Shown here piece after piece: positions 1 to 5,812 of a stretch of DNA of 17,032 bases (the first letter of the stretch is position 1; each line of letters begins with the position of its first letter). Made by a program: the position numbers and the translations under genes. The stretch comes from Clostridia bacterium (GTDB lineage: Bacteria; Bacillota; Clostridia; Oscillospirales; Butyricicoccaceae): contig JAFYOK010000309.1 of assembly GCA_017560175.1 (NCBI GenBank), positions 1-17,032 of the forward strand, read 5' to 3'. The notes under the pieces are model-generated. The model was given only the letters and a program-made list of their open reading frames with translations. It was not told where the DNA came from and searched no databases.

Positions 1-302
1 AGCATACCACCCAGCCAACGAGCGTTGACATAGTACATACCGACTCTCTCAGCCTCTTCCTTAACGGCATCCTGAGCCTGCTTCTTTGTGCCGACGAACA
101 GGATGGAACCGCCCTCAGCGGCTGTGTCACGAACGAAGAAATAAGCTTCTTCCAGCTTCTTAACGGTCTTCTGCAGGTCGATGATGTAGATACCGTTTCT
201 CTCCATGAAGATGTACTCTGCCATCTTGGGGTTCCATCTTCTTGTCTGGTGGCCAAAGTGTACACCGGCCTCCAGCAGCTGCTTCATAGAAATTACCGAC
301 AT
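1..302 (-). CDS. rpsB: 30S ribosomal protein S2 (5' part, runs off left edge)
   Basis: Small-subunit ribosomal protein S2, needed for binding of S1 and for translation initiation. The reverse strand reads MSVISMKQLLEAGVHFGHQT and continues through RRWNPKMAEYIF, the standard bacterial S2 N-terminus; only about 100 codons lie in the window. The start ATG at 302-300 has a strong AAAGGAGG about 7 nt upstream. An in-frame ATG ten codons further upstream has no ribosome binding site and would add a non-conserved MEEKPKEDIK. The gene has its own promoter at 439-467 and a leader of about 130 nt with nested helices. In related bacteria tsf (EF-Ts) usually follows; that would be outside this window. 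Confidence 0.97.
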   Translation of the reverse strand, partial: MSVISMKQLLEAGVHFGHQTRRWNPKMAEYIFMERNGIYIIDLQKTVKKLEEAYFFVRDTAAEGGSILFVGTKKQAQDAVKEEAERVGMYYVNARWLGGM

Positions 303-432
303 TTTAATGTCCTCCTTTGGTTTTTCCTCCATTGCGATCATTCAAGTCCGCGGCCGACGCCTGGCGACGACACCTGCAGACGAGTTCCGCAATGTGTGTT
401 GTGTGTAGTCCGGGCTTTACCCAAACATTAGC
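303..432 (-). promoter_or_regulatory. structured 5' leader of rpsB
   Basis: The untranslated leader between the predicted transcription start (about 432) and rpsB can form several helices when read as minus-strand RNA. A first hairpin pairs GUUUGGG with CCCGGAC (408-426, two G-U pairs, loop UAAAG). A second, larger element is closed by CAUUGCG/CGCAAUG (388-394 with 330-336) and holds a nested helix GUCUGC/GCGGAC (376-381 with 346-351, one G-U pair). The element ends about 25 nt before the start codon, just ahead of the two purine-rich GGAGG stretches. In E. coli rpsB is autoregulated by S2 through its leader; whether this leader does the same is inference. Confidence 0.45.
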
Positions 433-438
433 TTATGT

Positions 439-467
439 AGCATAGCACAACTTCTGCGCCATTGCAA
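439..467 (-). promoter_or_regulatory. rpsB promoter (vegetative sigma, extended -10)
   Basis: On the minus strand: -35 TTGCAA (467-462), spacer of exactly 17 nt, -10 TATGCT (444-439) preceded by TGC, an extended -10 motif. It lies directly upstream of the rpsB leader and just after the pxpC stop codon, so rpsB is transcribed independently of the pxp genes. Confidence 0.8.
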
Positions 468-488
468 GAGGAATTTTACAAAATTCTT

Positions 489-1427
489 TTAAAACTCCAA
501 CCTGCGCAGAAATCCCTGCTGTTTGCGGCGGATGCGCGCCGCTTCCTGTGCTGTGACTGCCTCAAAACGGATCTTGCTGCCGGCCTGCATCTGGGCCAGA
601 AGGGGCAGATCGGCTGTGATGACCGTGGCGATCTTGCTATAGCCGCCGGTAGTCTGACGGTCGGCCATCATAATGATGGGCTTGCCCGAAGGAACCTGTA
701 CGGCACCCATGACAATACCGTCGGAAATGATGTTGCCATCGCAGCCTTCGGCATATTCAATGGCCTGTCCATCCAGACGATAGCCCATACGGTCGCTCTC
801 CTGCGTTACGCTGTATTCGGCAGACAGGAAGGTCTCCATACCCTTGGCGGAAAATCTTTCTTCCTGGGGGCCGAGAACAACGCGTACGGCACGATCCTTC
901 AGCGGATAGCGCCATGTATCCGGCTCATAGACACGCTGATCCATAAAGGACAGCCAGAGAGAAGGATTTCGCAGCGGAAGCACGTCCTCCTTCTTCAGCT
1001 TGCGGCCATGGAGACCGCCGAAACCGCCCTTGAGATAGGTGGAACGGCTGCCAAGAACAGGTTCAATGGCAAAGCCGCCGCTGACAGCCAGATAACCGCG
1101 GAAGCCTTCTTTAATCACACCGACTTCCAATGTGCTGCCCGGAGCAGCTGCATAGGCACGAGCCATCTCTACAGGCTGTCCATCCAGCTTGGCTTCAAAA
1201 CGACCGCCGCATAGAGCAAAGGTACAGCCGCTTTCAAAACGCAGGGTCGGGCCCATATAGGTGATCTCCAGTGCCCCTTCATCGGGGTCATTTCCGGCCA
1301 GCATATTGGCCAGATTGAGCGAATAGCGATCCATTGCACCGCAGACCGGAACACCGAACTGCTGATAGCCATAACGGCCACCGTCCTGCAGTGTGGTCAG
1401 CAGACCGGGAGATATAACTTTGATCAT
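489..1427 (-). CDS. pxpC: 5-oxoprolinase subunit PxpC (KipA/carboxyltransferase-like family)
   Basis: Third subunit of the ATP-dependent PxpABC 5-oxoprolinase, which opens pyroglutamate (5-oxoproline, a damage product of glutamine/glutamate) to glutamate in the cytoplasm. The 312-residue product starts MIKVISPGLLTTLQDGGRYG, then QQFGVPVCGAMDRYSL, the typical KipA/PxpC N-terminus with the conserved T-LQD-GR and G-P-GA-D motifs. A PSGKPIIMMADRQTTGGY segment toward the C-terminus is also typical. Length fits the family (about 310-335). Its ATG overlaps the pxpB stop by four bases (ATGA), indicating translational coupling. The older name KipA comes from the Bacillus KinA-inhibitor system, but the full pxpABC set argues for oxoprolinase. 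No clear terminator is visible before the rpsB promoter. Confidence 0.93.
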   Translation of the reverse strand: MIKVISPGLLTTLQDGGRYGYQQFGVPVCGAMDRYSLNLANMLAGNDPDEGALEITYMGPTLRFESGCTFALCGGRFEAKLDGQPVEMARAYAAAPGSTLEVGVIKEGFRGYLAVSGGFAIEPVLGSRSTYLKGGFGGLHGRKLKKEDVLPLRNPSLWLSFMDQRVYEPDTWRYPLKDRAVRVVLGPQEERFSAKGMETFLSAEYSVTQESDRMGYRLDGQAIEYAEGCDGNIISDGIVMGAVQVPSGKPIIMMADRQTTGGYSKIATVITADLPLLAQMQAGSKIRFEAVTAQEAARIRRKQQGFLRRLEF

Positions 1428-2113
1428 ACTGCTTCTCCCCTTTCGATGGCTTCATACTCTTCCTGTGTGATCGGCTTGAAAATAACCTTCTGTCCCGCTT
1501 TAAGCAGGAAGGGCTCGGCACGATCCATATCAAAGAGCTTGAGGGGGGTACGGCCGATCAGCTGCCAGCCGCCGGGAGACTGAATGGGATAGACACCGGT
1601 CTGTGCGCCCGCAATACCGACCGAACCTGCCGGAATGGCGGTACGGGGTGTTTTAAGGCGAGGGGTTGCAATACGCTCGTCCATGCCGCCCATATAGGGG
1701 AAGCCGGGAGTGAAGCCCAGCATATAAATCAGATACTCTCTGCCGCTGTGGATGGTGATGACCTCTTCGGGCGTCAGACCATTATGCTGGCAGACATTTT
1801 CCAGGTCGGGGCCATGCTCGCCGCCGTACAGAACGGGAATGACGACGGTCTCCCCTTCCTGTGCAGCACCTTCGCCCGATTCTGCACCGGCTGTTTCAAT
1901 AGCAGACACCAGCTGATCGGGATCCAGCTGCATGGGATCATAATGAATGGTCACGGCACTGTAGGTAGGCACGAGTTCGATGATGCCGGGCAGCGCCATA
2001 TCGGCAAAGCGCGCAGCAAAACCGCAGACTGCCCGGTTGACTTCGGGCGAGATCTCCTGGGGAAAAACAACGGTTACTGCACAGTCGCCGCAGAAACGAA
2101 TGTCGAATTTCAT
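1424..2113 (-). CDS. pxpB: 5-oxoprolinase subunit PxpB (KipI family)
   Basis: Second subunit of the PxpABC 5-oxoprolinase, working with PxpC. The 229-residue product opens MKFDIRFCGDCAVTVVFPQE, as is usual for KipI/PxpB, and carries the family signature at about residues 132-190: LGFTPGFPYMGG, then TPRTAIPAGSVGIAGAQTG, then YPIQSPGGWQLIGRTP. Both ends overlap neighbours by four bases (pxpA stop/pxpB start, pxpB stop/pxpC start), so the three genes form one tightly coupled operon. In B. subtilis the homologue KipI inhibits the sporulation kinase KinA. Here the complete operon makes the metabolic role the better call. Confidence 0.94.
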   Translation of the reverse strand: MKFDIRFCGDCAVTVVFPQEISPEVNRAVCGFAARFADMALPGIIELVPTYSAVTIHYDPMQLDPDQLVSAIETAGAESGEGAAQEGETVVIPVLYGGEHGPDLENVCQHNGLTPEEVITIHSGREYLIYMLGFTPGFPYMGGMDERIATPRLKTPRTAIPAGSVGIAGAQTGVYPIQSPGGWQLIGRTPLKLFDMDRAEPFLLKAGQKVIFKPITQEEYEAIERGEAV

Positions 2114-2892
2114 TTTCCCAGAACCTTCTTCATATTGGCCGCTTCAACACCCTCATTCTTCAGGGCTTCGCGGATCTTCTGTACAAAGCGGACGGCCTCG
2201 GCATTGTCACCGTGGACGCAGACCGACTTACAGTTGAGCTTGAGAACATTGCCGGTATAGGTGACAACTTCATTGTCGCGTACCATACGCAGAACGCGCT
2301 GGCAGGCCAGGTCGCTGTCATGGATGACCGATCCTTCCAGCTTGCGGTTGACCAGGCTTCCATCATCATTATAGGCGCGGTCAGCAAAGAACTCACTGAC
2401 ATAACCGATGCCACATTCGGCAGCCGCTTCTTCCATCTTGCTGTTGGGCAGACCCAGCAGCAGCATCTGACTGTCGAAATCACGGATGGCTGTCGCCAGC
2501 GCCATGGCCATATCCATATCCTTGCCGGCCATGTTGTACAGGGCGCCATGAGCCTTCAGGTGCTGCAGTTCACCGCCTGCCGACTTGACAAAGGCATAGA
2601 GCGCGCCCAGCTGATATTTGACATAGGCATAGGCCTCATCGCGGGTCAGCTTCATATCGCGGCGGCCAAATCCCATTAAATCGGGGAAGCTGGGATGCGC
2701 GCCGATGGCTGTACCGTGTTTGACGGCCATACGGACGGTCTTTTCCATAACCATGGGATCGCCGCCATGATAACCACAGGCGACATTAACCGATGTTACA
2801 TGAGGGATAACCTCATCATCCATGCCCAGTTTATAATTGCCAAAGCTCTCACCCAGATCGCAGTTAAGGTCGATACGCAGCAGTTCAGACAT
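2110..2892 (-). CDS. pxpA: 5-oxoprolinase subunit PxpA (LamB/YcsF family)
   Basis: First gene of the 5-oxoprolinase operon; PxpA (YcsF family) has a barrel fold related to polysaccharide deacetylases. The 260-residue protein shows the family hallmarks in order: IDLNCDLGE (residues 7-15), NVACGYHGGDP (36-46), IGAHPSFPDLMGFGRR (63-78), and LKAHGALYN. Length matches homologues (about 250-260). The start ATG has TAAGGAGG about 8 nt upstream. It is the promoter-proximal gene, with the promoter at about 2959-2972. No dedicated transporter gene adjoins the operon, unlike some pxp loci. Confidence 0.96.
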   Translation of the reverse strand: MSELLRIDLNCDLGESFGNYKLGMDDEVIPHVTSVNVACGYHGGDPMVMEKTVRMAVKHGTAIGAHPSFPDLMGFGRRDMKLTRDEAYAYVKYQLGALYAFVKSAGGELQHLKAHGALYNMAGKDMDMAMALATAIRDFDSQMLLLGLPNSKMEEAAAECGIGYVSEFFADRAYNDDGSLVNRKLEGSVIHDSDLACQRVLRMVRDNEVVTYTGNVLKLNCKSVCVHGDNAEAVRFVQKIREALKNEGVEAANMKKVLGK

Positions 2893-2958
2893 AAAAACAG
2901 CCTCCTTACAGACATATATAAAATCAAAACCGTTTGCGGCACAAAGCCACTATATTTT

Positions 2959-2972
2959 ATTATAGTATAGCA
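2959..2972 (-). promoter_or_regulatory. pxpABC promoter, -10 region
   Basis: Minus-strand TGCTATACTATAAT offers an extended -10 (TGC TATACT, 2972-2964) and an overlapping perfect TATAAT (2964-2959). No good -35 hexamer sits 16-18 nt upstream of either, so the extended -10 is probably what drives it. The element lies between the ylmC stop and the pxpA start, giving a leader of about 60 nt. Confidence 0.5.
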
Positions 2973-2995
2973 CTATTCCGACAAATGGAAAAGAC

Positions 2996-3307
2996 TTAAT
3001 CGTTTGTTTGAGTCTGTTTGGGCTCAACTTTTATACTTTCTGCACTGCGCAGCCGACGACCTCTCATACTGCACCGAACCAGCAGAATGTCCTTGCCGAT
3101 CTTTTCGATAGATGACCACGGAATAACCTTGTCCTCTTCCCTGCCCAGCAGGCCGAACAGACGCAGTTTTCCCGGAATGACAATGGCGCGCACCTCTCCG
3201 CTATGGACAGCGATCTCCACATCTCCCACATAGCCCAATCGACTGCCTGTTTCGACATCGATGACCTCACGGCATCCAAGTTCATATACTCTGCAGATAT
3301 TTTCCAT
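2996..3307 (-). CDS. YlmC/YmxH family sporulation protein (PRC-barrel)
   Basis: Small PRC-barrel protein of the YlmC/YmxH family, found in endospore-forming Firmicutes and their relatives; its biochemical role is unknown. The 103-residue product begins MENICRVYELGCREVIDVET, then GSRLGYVGDVEI, a typical PRC-barrel start. It continues with IVIPGKLRLFGLLGREEDKVIPW and ends in a basic, then polar tail. The ATG at 3307 is preceded by AAGGGGG with 7 nt spacing, and that ribosome binding site lies inside the 3' arm of a 12-bp hairpin (3314-3350). thiT lies upstream in the same direction (59 nt gap). I see no terminator after the gene before the pxp promoter, so read-through into pxpABC is possible. 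Confidence 0.9.
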   Translation of the reverse strand: MENICRVYELGCREVIDVETGSRLGYVGDVEIAVHSGEVRAIVIPGKLRLFGLLGREEDKVIPWSSIEKIGKDILLVRCSMRGRRLRSAESIKVEPKQTQTND

Positions 3308-3309
3308 AG

Positions 3310-3350
3310 AAAAGCCCCCTTACTCCATACTATATATAGAGCAAGAGGGC
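3310..3350 (-). terminator. thiT terminator hairpin overlapping the ylmC ribosome binding site
   Basis: On minus-strand RNA, GCCCUCUUGCUC (3350-3339) pairs with GAGUAAGGGGGC (3325-3314) as a 12-bp stem with two G-U wobbles and a 13-nt loop, followed by UUUU (3313-3310). The two non-Watson-Crick positions are wobbles only on this strand, which points to an RNA function here. It starts 16 nt after the thiT stop codon. The 3' arm contains the AAGGGGG of ylmC, and the loop contains a TATATATAG stretch that could be a -10 box. Confidence 0.65.
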
Positions 3351-3366
3351 GATTTTCATGTGCGGT

Positions 3367-3927
3367 TTATCGGAGGTCTTCCCCTTTCAGGAAGCGGGCA
3401 AGTCCCTTCTGCAGCATCAGACAGCCGATGACAGCCATGACCGAGCTGGGCAGCATATAGCTGCCATTGTAGAGGATCGAATAAATGGTGGGGCTGGTCA
3501 TCTCCCAGCCCATAAAGATGGGAGGCATATAGGATGCATAGATGGTAACGCCGCTGATGAAATGGATGATAAATCGGGCAAAACAGCCGATCAGCGCGGC
3601 CAGCCAGGTCAGCGACGGACGGTTTTTCAGCAGACCGGCAAAGCCGACAAACATATAGGCCAGGGAATAATCGAGCAACATGGACTGCCAGTTGACGGCA
3701 ACACCGCCCGACAGGAAGAACTTGATGGTGCCAAAAACCAGTCCGGCCATCAGGCCTGCTTCGGTACCCCAGCGAATGGCATAGAGGATGAGGGGCAACA
3801 TGACGAAGTCGATGGAGCCGCCGTACTGCCAGACGGCTTTGATCTCAATAAAGCTGAGTACATAGGCGATGGCGACAAAAAGGGCGCCCTCAACCAGTCT
3901 GCGGTTCTTTTTCTTCTGTTCAGACAT
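3367..3927 (-). CDS. thiT: ECF transporter S component for thiamine, ThiT
   Basis: Membrane-embedded thiamine-binding subunit of an energy-coupling factor transporter. It would pair with the general EcfAA'T module encoded elsewhere. The 186-residue protein has about six hydrophobic segments and family motifs: WGTEAGLMAGLVFG (53-66), LLDYSLAY (84-91), HFISGVTIYASY (122-133), and YSILYNGSYMLPS (149-161). H122, Y149/Y153 and N154 are likely counterparts of residues known to contact thiamine in lactococcal ThiT. The start ATG has AAAGGAGA about 8 nt upstream. The assignment is strongly backed by the TPP riboswitch and terminator immediately upstream, which should switch the gene off when thiamine pyrophosphate is plentiful. 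Confidence 0.96.
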   Translation of the reverse strand: MSEQKKKNRRLVEGALFVAIAYVLSFIEIKAVWQYGGSIDFVMLPLILYAIRWGTEAGLMAGLVFGTIKFFLSGGVAVNWQSMLLDYSLAYMFVGFAGLLKNRPSLTWLAALIGCFARFIIHFISGVTIYASYMPPIFMGWEMTSPTIYSILYNGSYMLPSSVMAVIGCLMLQKGLARFLKGEDLR

Positions 3928-4001
3928 AAATAGATTCTCCTTTCGATTGAATACACCGAAAGCCTCTTCTTCGCGCCCCCTCGGCTGCGCACTTCCAAAA
4001 G

Positions 4002-4030
4002 AAAAAGCCGCAGGGATAGACCTGCGGCTT
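4002..4030 (-). terminator. riboswitch expression-platform terminator upstream of thiT
   Basis: Minus-strand AAGCCGCAGG (4030-4021) and CCTGCGGCTT (4014-4005) form a perfect 10-bp stem with a 6-nt loop, followed by a run of U residues. It sits just after the TPP aptamer and about 75 nt before the thiT start, the normal place for a transcription-attenuating platform. Confidence 0.9.
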
Positions 4031-4039
4031 CAAAAGCTC

Positions 4040-4140
4040 GAAATATAACTGCTTCCTACGCCGGCATTACCCGGATCAGGTATAAGGGTTACGGAAAAAC
4101 ATCCCGCTCTCAGCCAACTTTTCGCCAGCACCCCTGTATT
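4040..4140 (-). ncRNA. TPP riboswitch (THI element)
   Basis: The minus strand carries the conserved TPP aptamer elements in order: ACAGGGGTGC (4137-4128), GGCTGAGAGCGGGA, AACCCTTATACCTGATC, and CGGGTAATGCCGGCGTAGGA ending at about 4054. These correspond to the thi-box motifs GGGGUGC, CUGAGA, ACCUGAUC and GUAAUGCCGGCGUAGG. A strong intrinsic terminator follows directly (4002-4030), so binding of thiamine pyrophosphate should stop transcription before thiT. The boundaries are approximate at the P1 stem. Confidence 0.97.
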
Positions 4141-4152
4141 CAATTCTATTCA

Positions 4153-4181
4153 AAGATACACCCGAAGGGTGCATCTGTCAA
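4153..4181 (-). promoter_or_regulatory. thiT promoter
   Basis: Minus-strand -35 TTGACA (4181-4176), 17-nt spacer, -10 TATCTT (4158-4153). The transcript would start about 10 nt before the TPP aptamer. The spacer is largely occupied by the hairpin at 4155-4175 that follows hprK. Confidence 0.85.
4155..4175 (-). terminator. possible hprK terminator hairpin inside the thiT promoter
   Basis: GATGCACCC pairs with GGGTGTATC on the minus strand (9 bp, one G-U, loop TTC) 12 nt after the hprK stop codon. Only a short TTT follows, so termination efficiency is uncertain. It lies between the -35 and -10 boxes of the thiT promoter. Confidence 0.45.
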
Positions 4182-4187
4182 TACCTT

Positions 4188-5138
4188 TTACTTCTGGTCC
4201 TCGCCCAGTTCAGCCAGCATACTGTTGAGCAGACGCTCCTCCAGCTCCTTGCCGGCATTGTGGCCCATCTTCTTGTTACGGTTGTTCATAGCTGCAACCT
4301 CGATGACGACGGCCAGATTACGGCCCGGCTTAACGGGAATGGTCAGCGAAGGTATGGAGATATCCAGGATCTTGGTATAGTTCTCCTCGGTGCCCATACG
4401 ATCGTAATGCTTGCCCTCGACCCAGTTTTCCAGATTGATGATCAGGTCGATCTTCTCCGTGGGCTTGACCGAGCCCATACCGAACAGACGGCGAACATCG
4501 ACGATACCGATGCCGCGCAGCTCCATAAAATAACGGATCAGCTCGGGCGCAGAACCGACAAGGCTCTTGGCCGAAACACGCTTGATGTCAACTGCATCAT
4601 CGGCAACCAGACGGTGGCCGCGCTTGATCAACTCGATGGCGGTCTCACTCTTACCGACACCACTATCACCGATCAGCAGGATACCTTCACCGTAGACCTC
4701 CATCAGAACACCGTGCATGGTGGTGCGCATACCCAAATGGACGTTAAGGGAACGGGTCAGCTCGGAAATCAGATCGGAAGCGTGTTCGCTGGAACGCAGA
4801 ACAGGAATGCCATACTTCTTGGCCTGCTCCAACGCTGCAGGAAGAATTTCGCCATCCTTGGACAGAACCATGACAGGGATATCCTTGGCAAAAAGGGCGC
4901 CCAGACGCTCGGCCTGCTCGTCTTCGCTGAACTGGCTGAGATATCTGGTCTCGACTTCGCCTAAAATCTGAATACGGTCGGTGTCATAACTTTCATAGAA
5001 ACCGGCCAGAGGCAGACCGGGACGGCTGACGCTGGCATGGGAGATCCGGCGCTCGAGATAACCGTCGGGTCCGCAGAGGACTTCCAGACCGAATTCCTTG
5101 ATCAAATCGTGAACCATGATCGAATATTTGGATGCCAT
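4188..5138 (-). CDS. hprK: HPr kinase/phosphorylase
   Basis: Bifunctional sensor enzyme that phosphorylates HPr on a serine, or removes that phosphate, according to the metabolic state. P-Ser-HPr is the co-effector of CcpA carbon catabolite repression and modulates sugar PTS uptake. The 316-residue protein has the N-terminal HprK domain (1-130), a P-loop GDSGVGKS (157-164) after the conserved MHG at 141-143, and the HprK signature MELRGIGIVDVRRLFGMGSV (205-224). It also has the KPGRNLAVVIEVAAMN C-terminal motif (270-285). The ATG at 5138 is chosen because GAGGTGA lies 6-7 nt upstream. A longer reading frame upstream would start inside the promoter and encode non-conserved residues. Its own promoter is at 5200-5228. 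lgt, a common neighbour, is absent. Confidence 0.96.
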   Translation of the reverse strand: MASKYSIMVHDLIKEFGLEVLCGPDGYLERRISHASVSRPGLPLAGFYESYDTDRIQILGEVETRYLSQFSEDEQAERLGALFAKDIPVMVLSKDGEILPAALEQAKKYGIPVLRSSEHASDLISELTRSLNVHLGMRTTMHGVLMEVYGEGILLIGDSGVGKSETAIELIKRGHRLVADDAVDIKRVSAKSLVGSAPELIRYFMELRGIGIVDVRRLFGMGSVKPTEKIDLIINLENWVEGKHYDRMGTEENYTKILDISIPSLTIPVKPGRNLAVVIEVAAMNNRNKKMGHNAGKELEERLLNSMLAELGEDQK

Positions 5139-5160
5139 ATAAATCACCTCATCAAGTAGG

Positions 5161-5181
5161 GTCGGGCCCCCGGCCCGGGAC
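5161..5181 (-). promoter_or_regulatory. GC-rich hairpin in hprK leader
   Basis: Minus-strand RNA can pair GUC-GGGCC against GGCCC-GAC with a 3-nt GGG loop and a 2-nt CC bulge (8 bp, nearly all G-C). It lies about 10 nt upstream of the hprK ribosome binding site. There is no U tract, so it is not a terminator; it may be a stability or translation element. Confidence 0.4.
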
Positions 5182-5199
5182 ACATTATAGAATGCACCT

Positions 5200-5228
5200 A
5201 TTATATAACAGTCCGACAAAAATTGCAA
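5200..5228 (-). promoter_or_regulatory. hprK promoter
   Basis: Minus-strand -35 TTGCAA (5228-5223), 17-nt spacer, -10 TATAAT (5205-5200). Transcription would start near 5193, giving a leader of about 55 nt. The same region holds a second TATAAT (5189-5184) without a convincing -35. Confidence 0.8.
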
Positions 5229-5272
5229 TTGCCCCTGCTGCGAAGTTTTTTTGTAAATTCGAAAAGTTTTTC

Positions 5273-5301
5273 TTTACATTCGGCTCCATTCCATGTATTA
5301 T
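5273..5301 (+). promoter_or_regulatory. rpmB distal promoter P1
   Basis: -35 TTTACA (5273-5278), 17-nt spacer, -10 TATTAT (5296-5301). The start would be near 5308, at the edge of the GCGGC-N7-GCCGC inverted repeat, giving a leader of about 150 nt. Confidence 0.65.
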
Positions 5302-5390
5302 AATAGTCGCGGCAATTTGAGCCGCCAACATGACACTGGTCAGGTTAGCAACAAGCCAAAAAAGATTTTCAAAAAACTTTGAATTTTCTC

Positions 5391-5419
5391 TTGATTTATG
5401 GCGATCGTTGTGTTATTAT
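5391..5419 (+). promoter_or_regulatory. rpmB proximal promoter P2
   Basis: -35 TTGATT (5391-5396), 17-nt spacer, -10 TATTAT (5414-5419), overlapping a perfect TATAAT at 5417-5422. The start near 5427 would leave a short leader before AAGGAGG at 5444-5450. Confidence 0.65.
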
Positions 5420-5459
5420 AATCTTTGTTATGTAACTTATTATAAGGAGGTGCAGAGAA

Positions 5460-5648
5460 ATGGCAAAGTGTGATATCTGTGACAAGGGCGTAACATTCGG
5501 CATCAAGGTTTCCCACTCCCACAGAAGAACAAACAGAGCTTGGAAGCCCAATGTCAGACGCGTCAAGGCTATCGTCAACGGCACTCCCACTCATGTAAAT
5601 GTTTGTACTCGCTGCCTGCGCTCGGGTAAGGTTACAAGAGCTATCTAA
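5460..5648 (+). CDS. rpmB: 50S ribosomal protein L28 (zinc-binding form)
   Basis: Large-subunit ribosomal protein L28, 62 residues, the usual length. It begins MAKCDICDKGVTFG and carries the basic SHSHRRTNRAWKPN stretch, then VCTRCLRSGKV. Cysteines C4, C7, C49 and C52 form the four-cysteine zinc ribbon of the C+ type; zinc-starved bacteria often keep a second, cysteine-free copy elsewhere. AAGGAGGTG lies upstream of the ATG. The gene is transcribed alone, with two candidate promoters before it and a strong terminator 44 nt after its stop. It converges with gpsA. Confidence 0.98.
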   Translation: MAKCDICDKGVTFGIKVSHSHRRTNRAWKPNVRRVKAIVNGTPTHVNVCTRCLRSGKVTRAI

Positions 5649-5691
5649 CTTCTCTTGCATACCCCTGAGATGACTGAATAAAGCACAATGA

Positions 5692-5720
5692 GATCCCGAT
5701 CTTACGATCGGGATTTTTTG
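5692..5720 (+). terminator. rpmB terminator
   Basis: ATCCCGATC (5693-5701) and GATCGGGAT (5706-5714) form a perfect 9-bp stem with loop TTAC, followed by a run of six T residues (5714-5719) and more T-rich sequence. Confidence 0.95.
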
Positions 5721-5764
5721 TTTTTCTCCCCTATCCCCTCGTTTATCAAAACCATTGACATAAG

Positions 5765-5810
5765 AAAAAACCATCCCGAATCCGATGATTCAGGATGGTT
5801 TTATTATTTT
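5765..5810 (-). terminator. gpsA terminator, probably bidirectional
   Basis: A long stem pairs 5769-5782 with 5787-5800 (14 bp, one mismatched position that is G-U on minus-strand RNA, 4-nt loop). On the minus strand it is followed by a run of T (complement of 5765-5770), just after the gpsA stop. The plus strand is also T-rich after it (5799-5810), so it can back up the rpmB terminator against read-through. Confidence 0.9.
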
Positions 5811-5812
5811 GA

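Larger units (their letters stand above)
5139..5459. other. divergent intergenic region between hprK and rpmB
   Basis: This stretch of about 320 bases holds no supportable gene. From left to right it contains the hprK ribosome binding site and a GC-rich leader hairpin (5161-5181), the minus-strand hprK promoter (5200-5228), a first plus-strand promoter (5273-5301), a short inverted repeat GCGGC-N7-GCCGC (5309-5325), a second plus-strand promoter (5391-5419), and the rpmB ribosome binding site. The reading frames seen across it have no recognisable products. Confidence 0.7.

Noticed and set aside
300..332. In-frame ATG ten codons upstream of the chosen rpsB start
   Set aside because: It has no ribosome binding site and would add residues not found in S2. 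The AAAGGAGG supports the downstream ATG.
472..491. GAATTTT/AAAATTC inverted repeat after pxpC as a terminator
   Set aside because: The stem is A-T only, with a very short loop. The T tract is on the plus strand, where there is no upstream gene, so it cannot be supported as the pxpC terminator.
5139..5228. 30-residue N-terminal extension of HprK
   Set aside because: The extension overlaps the promoter and leader hairpin and does not resemble HprK N-termini. The internal ATG has a good ribosome binding site.
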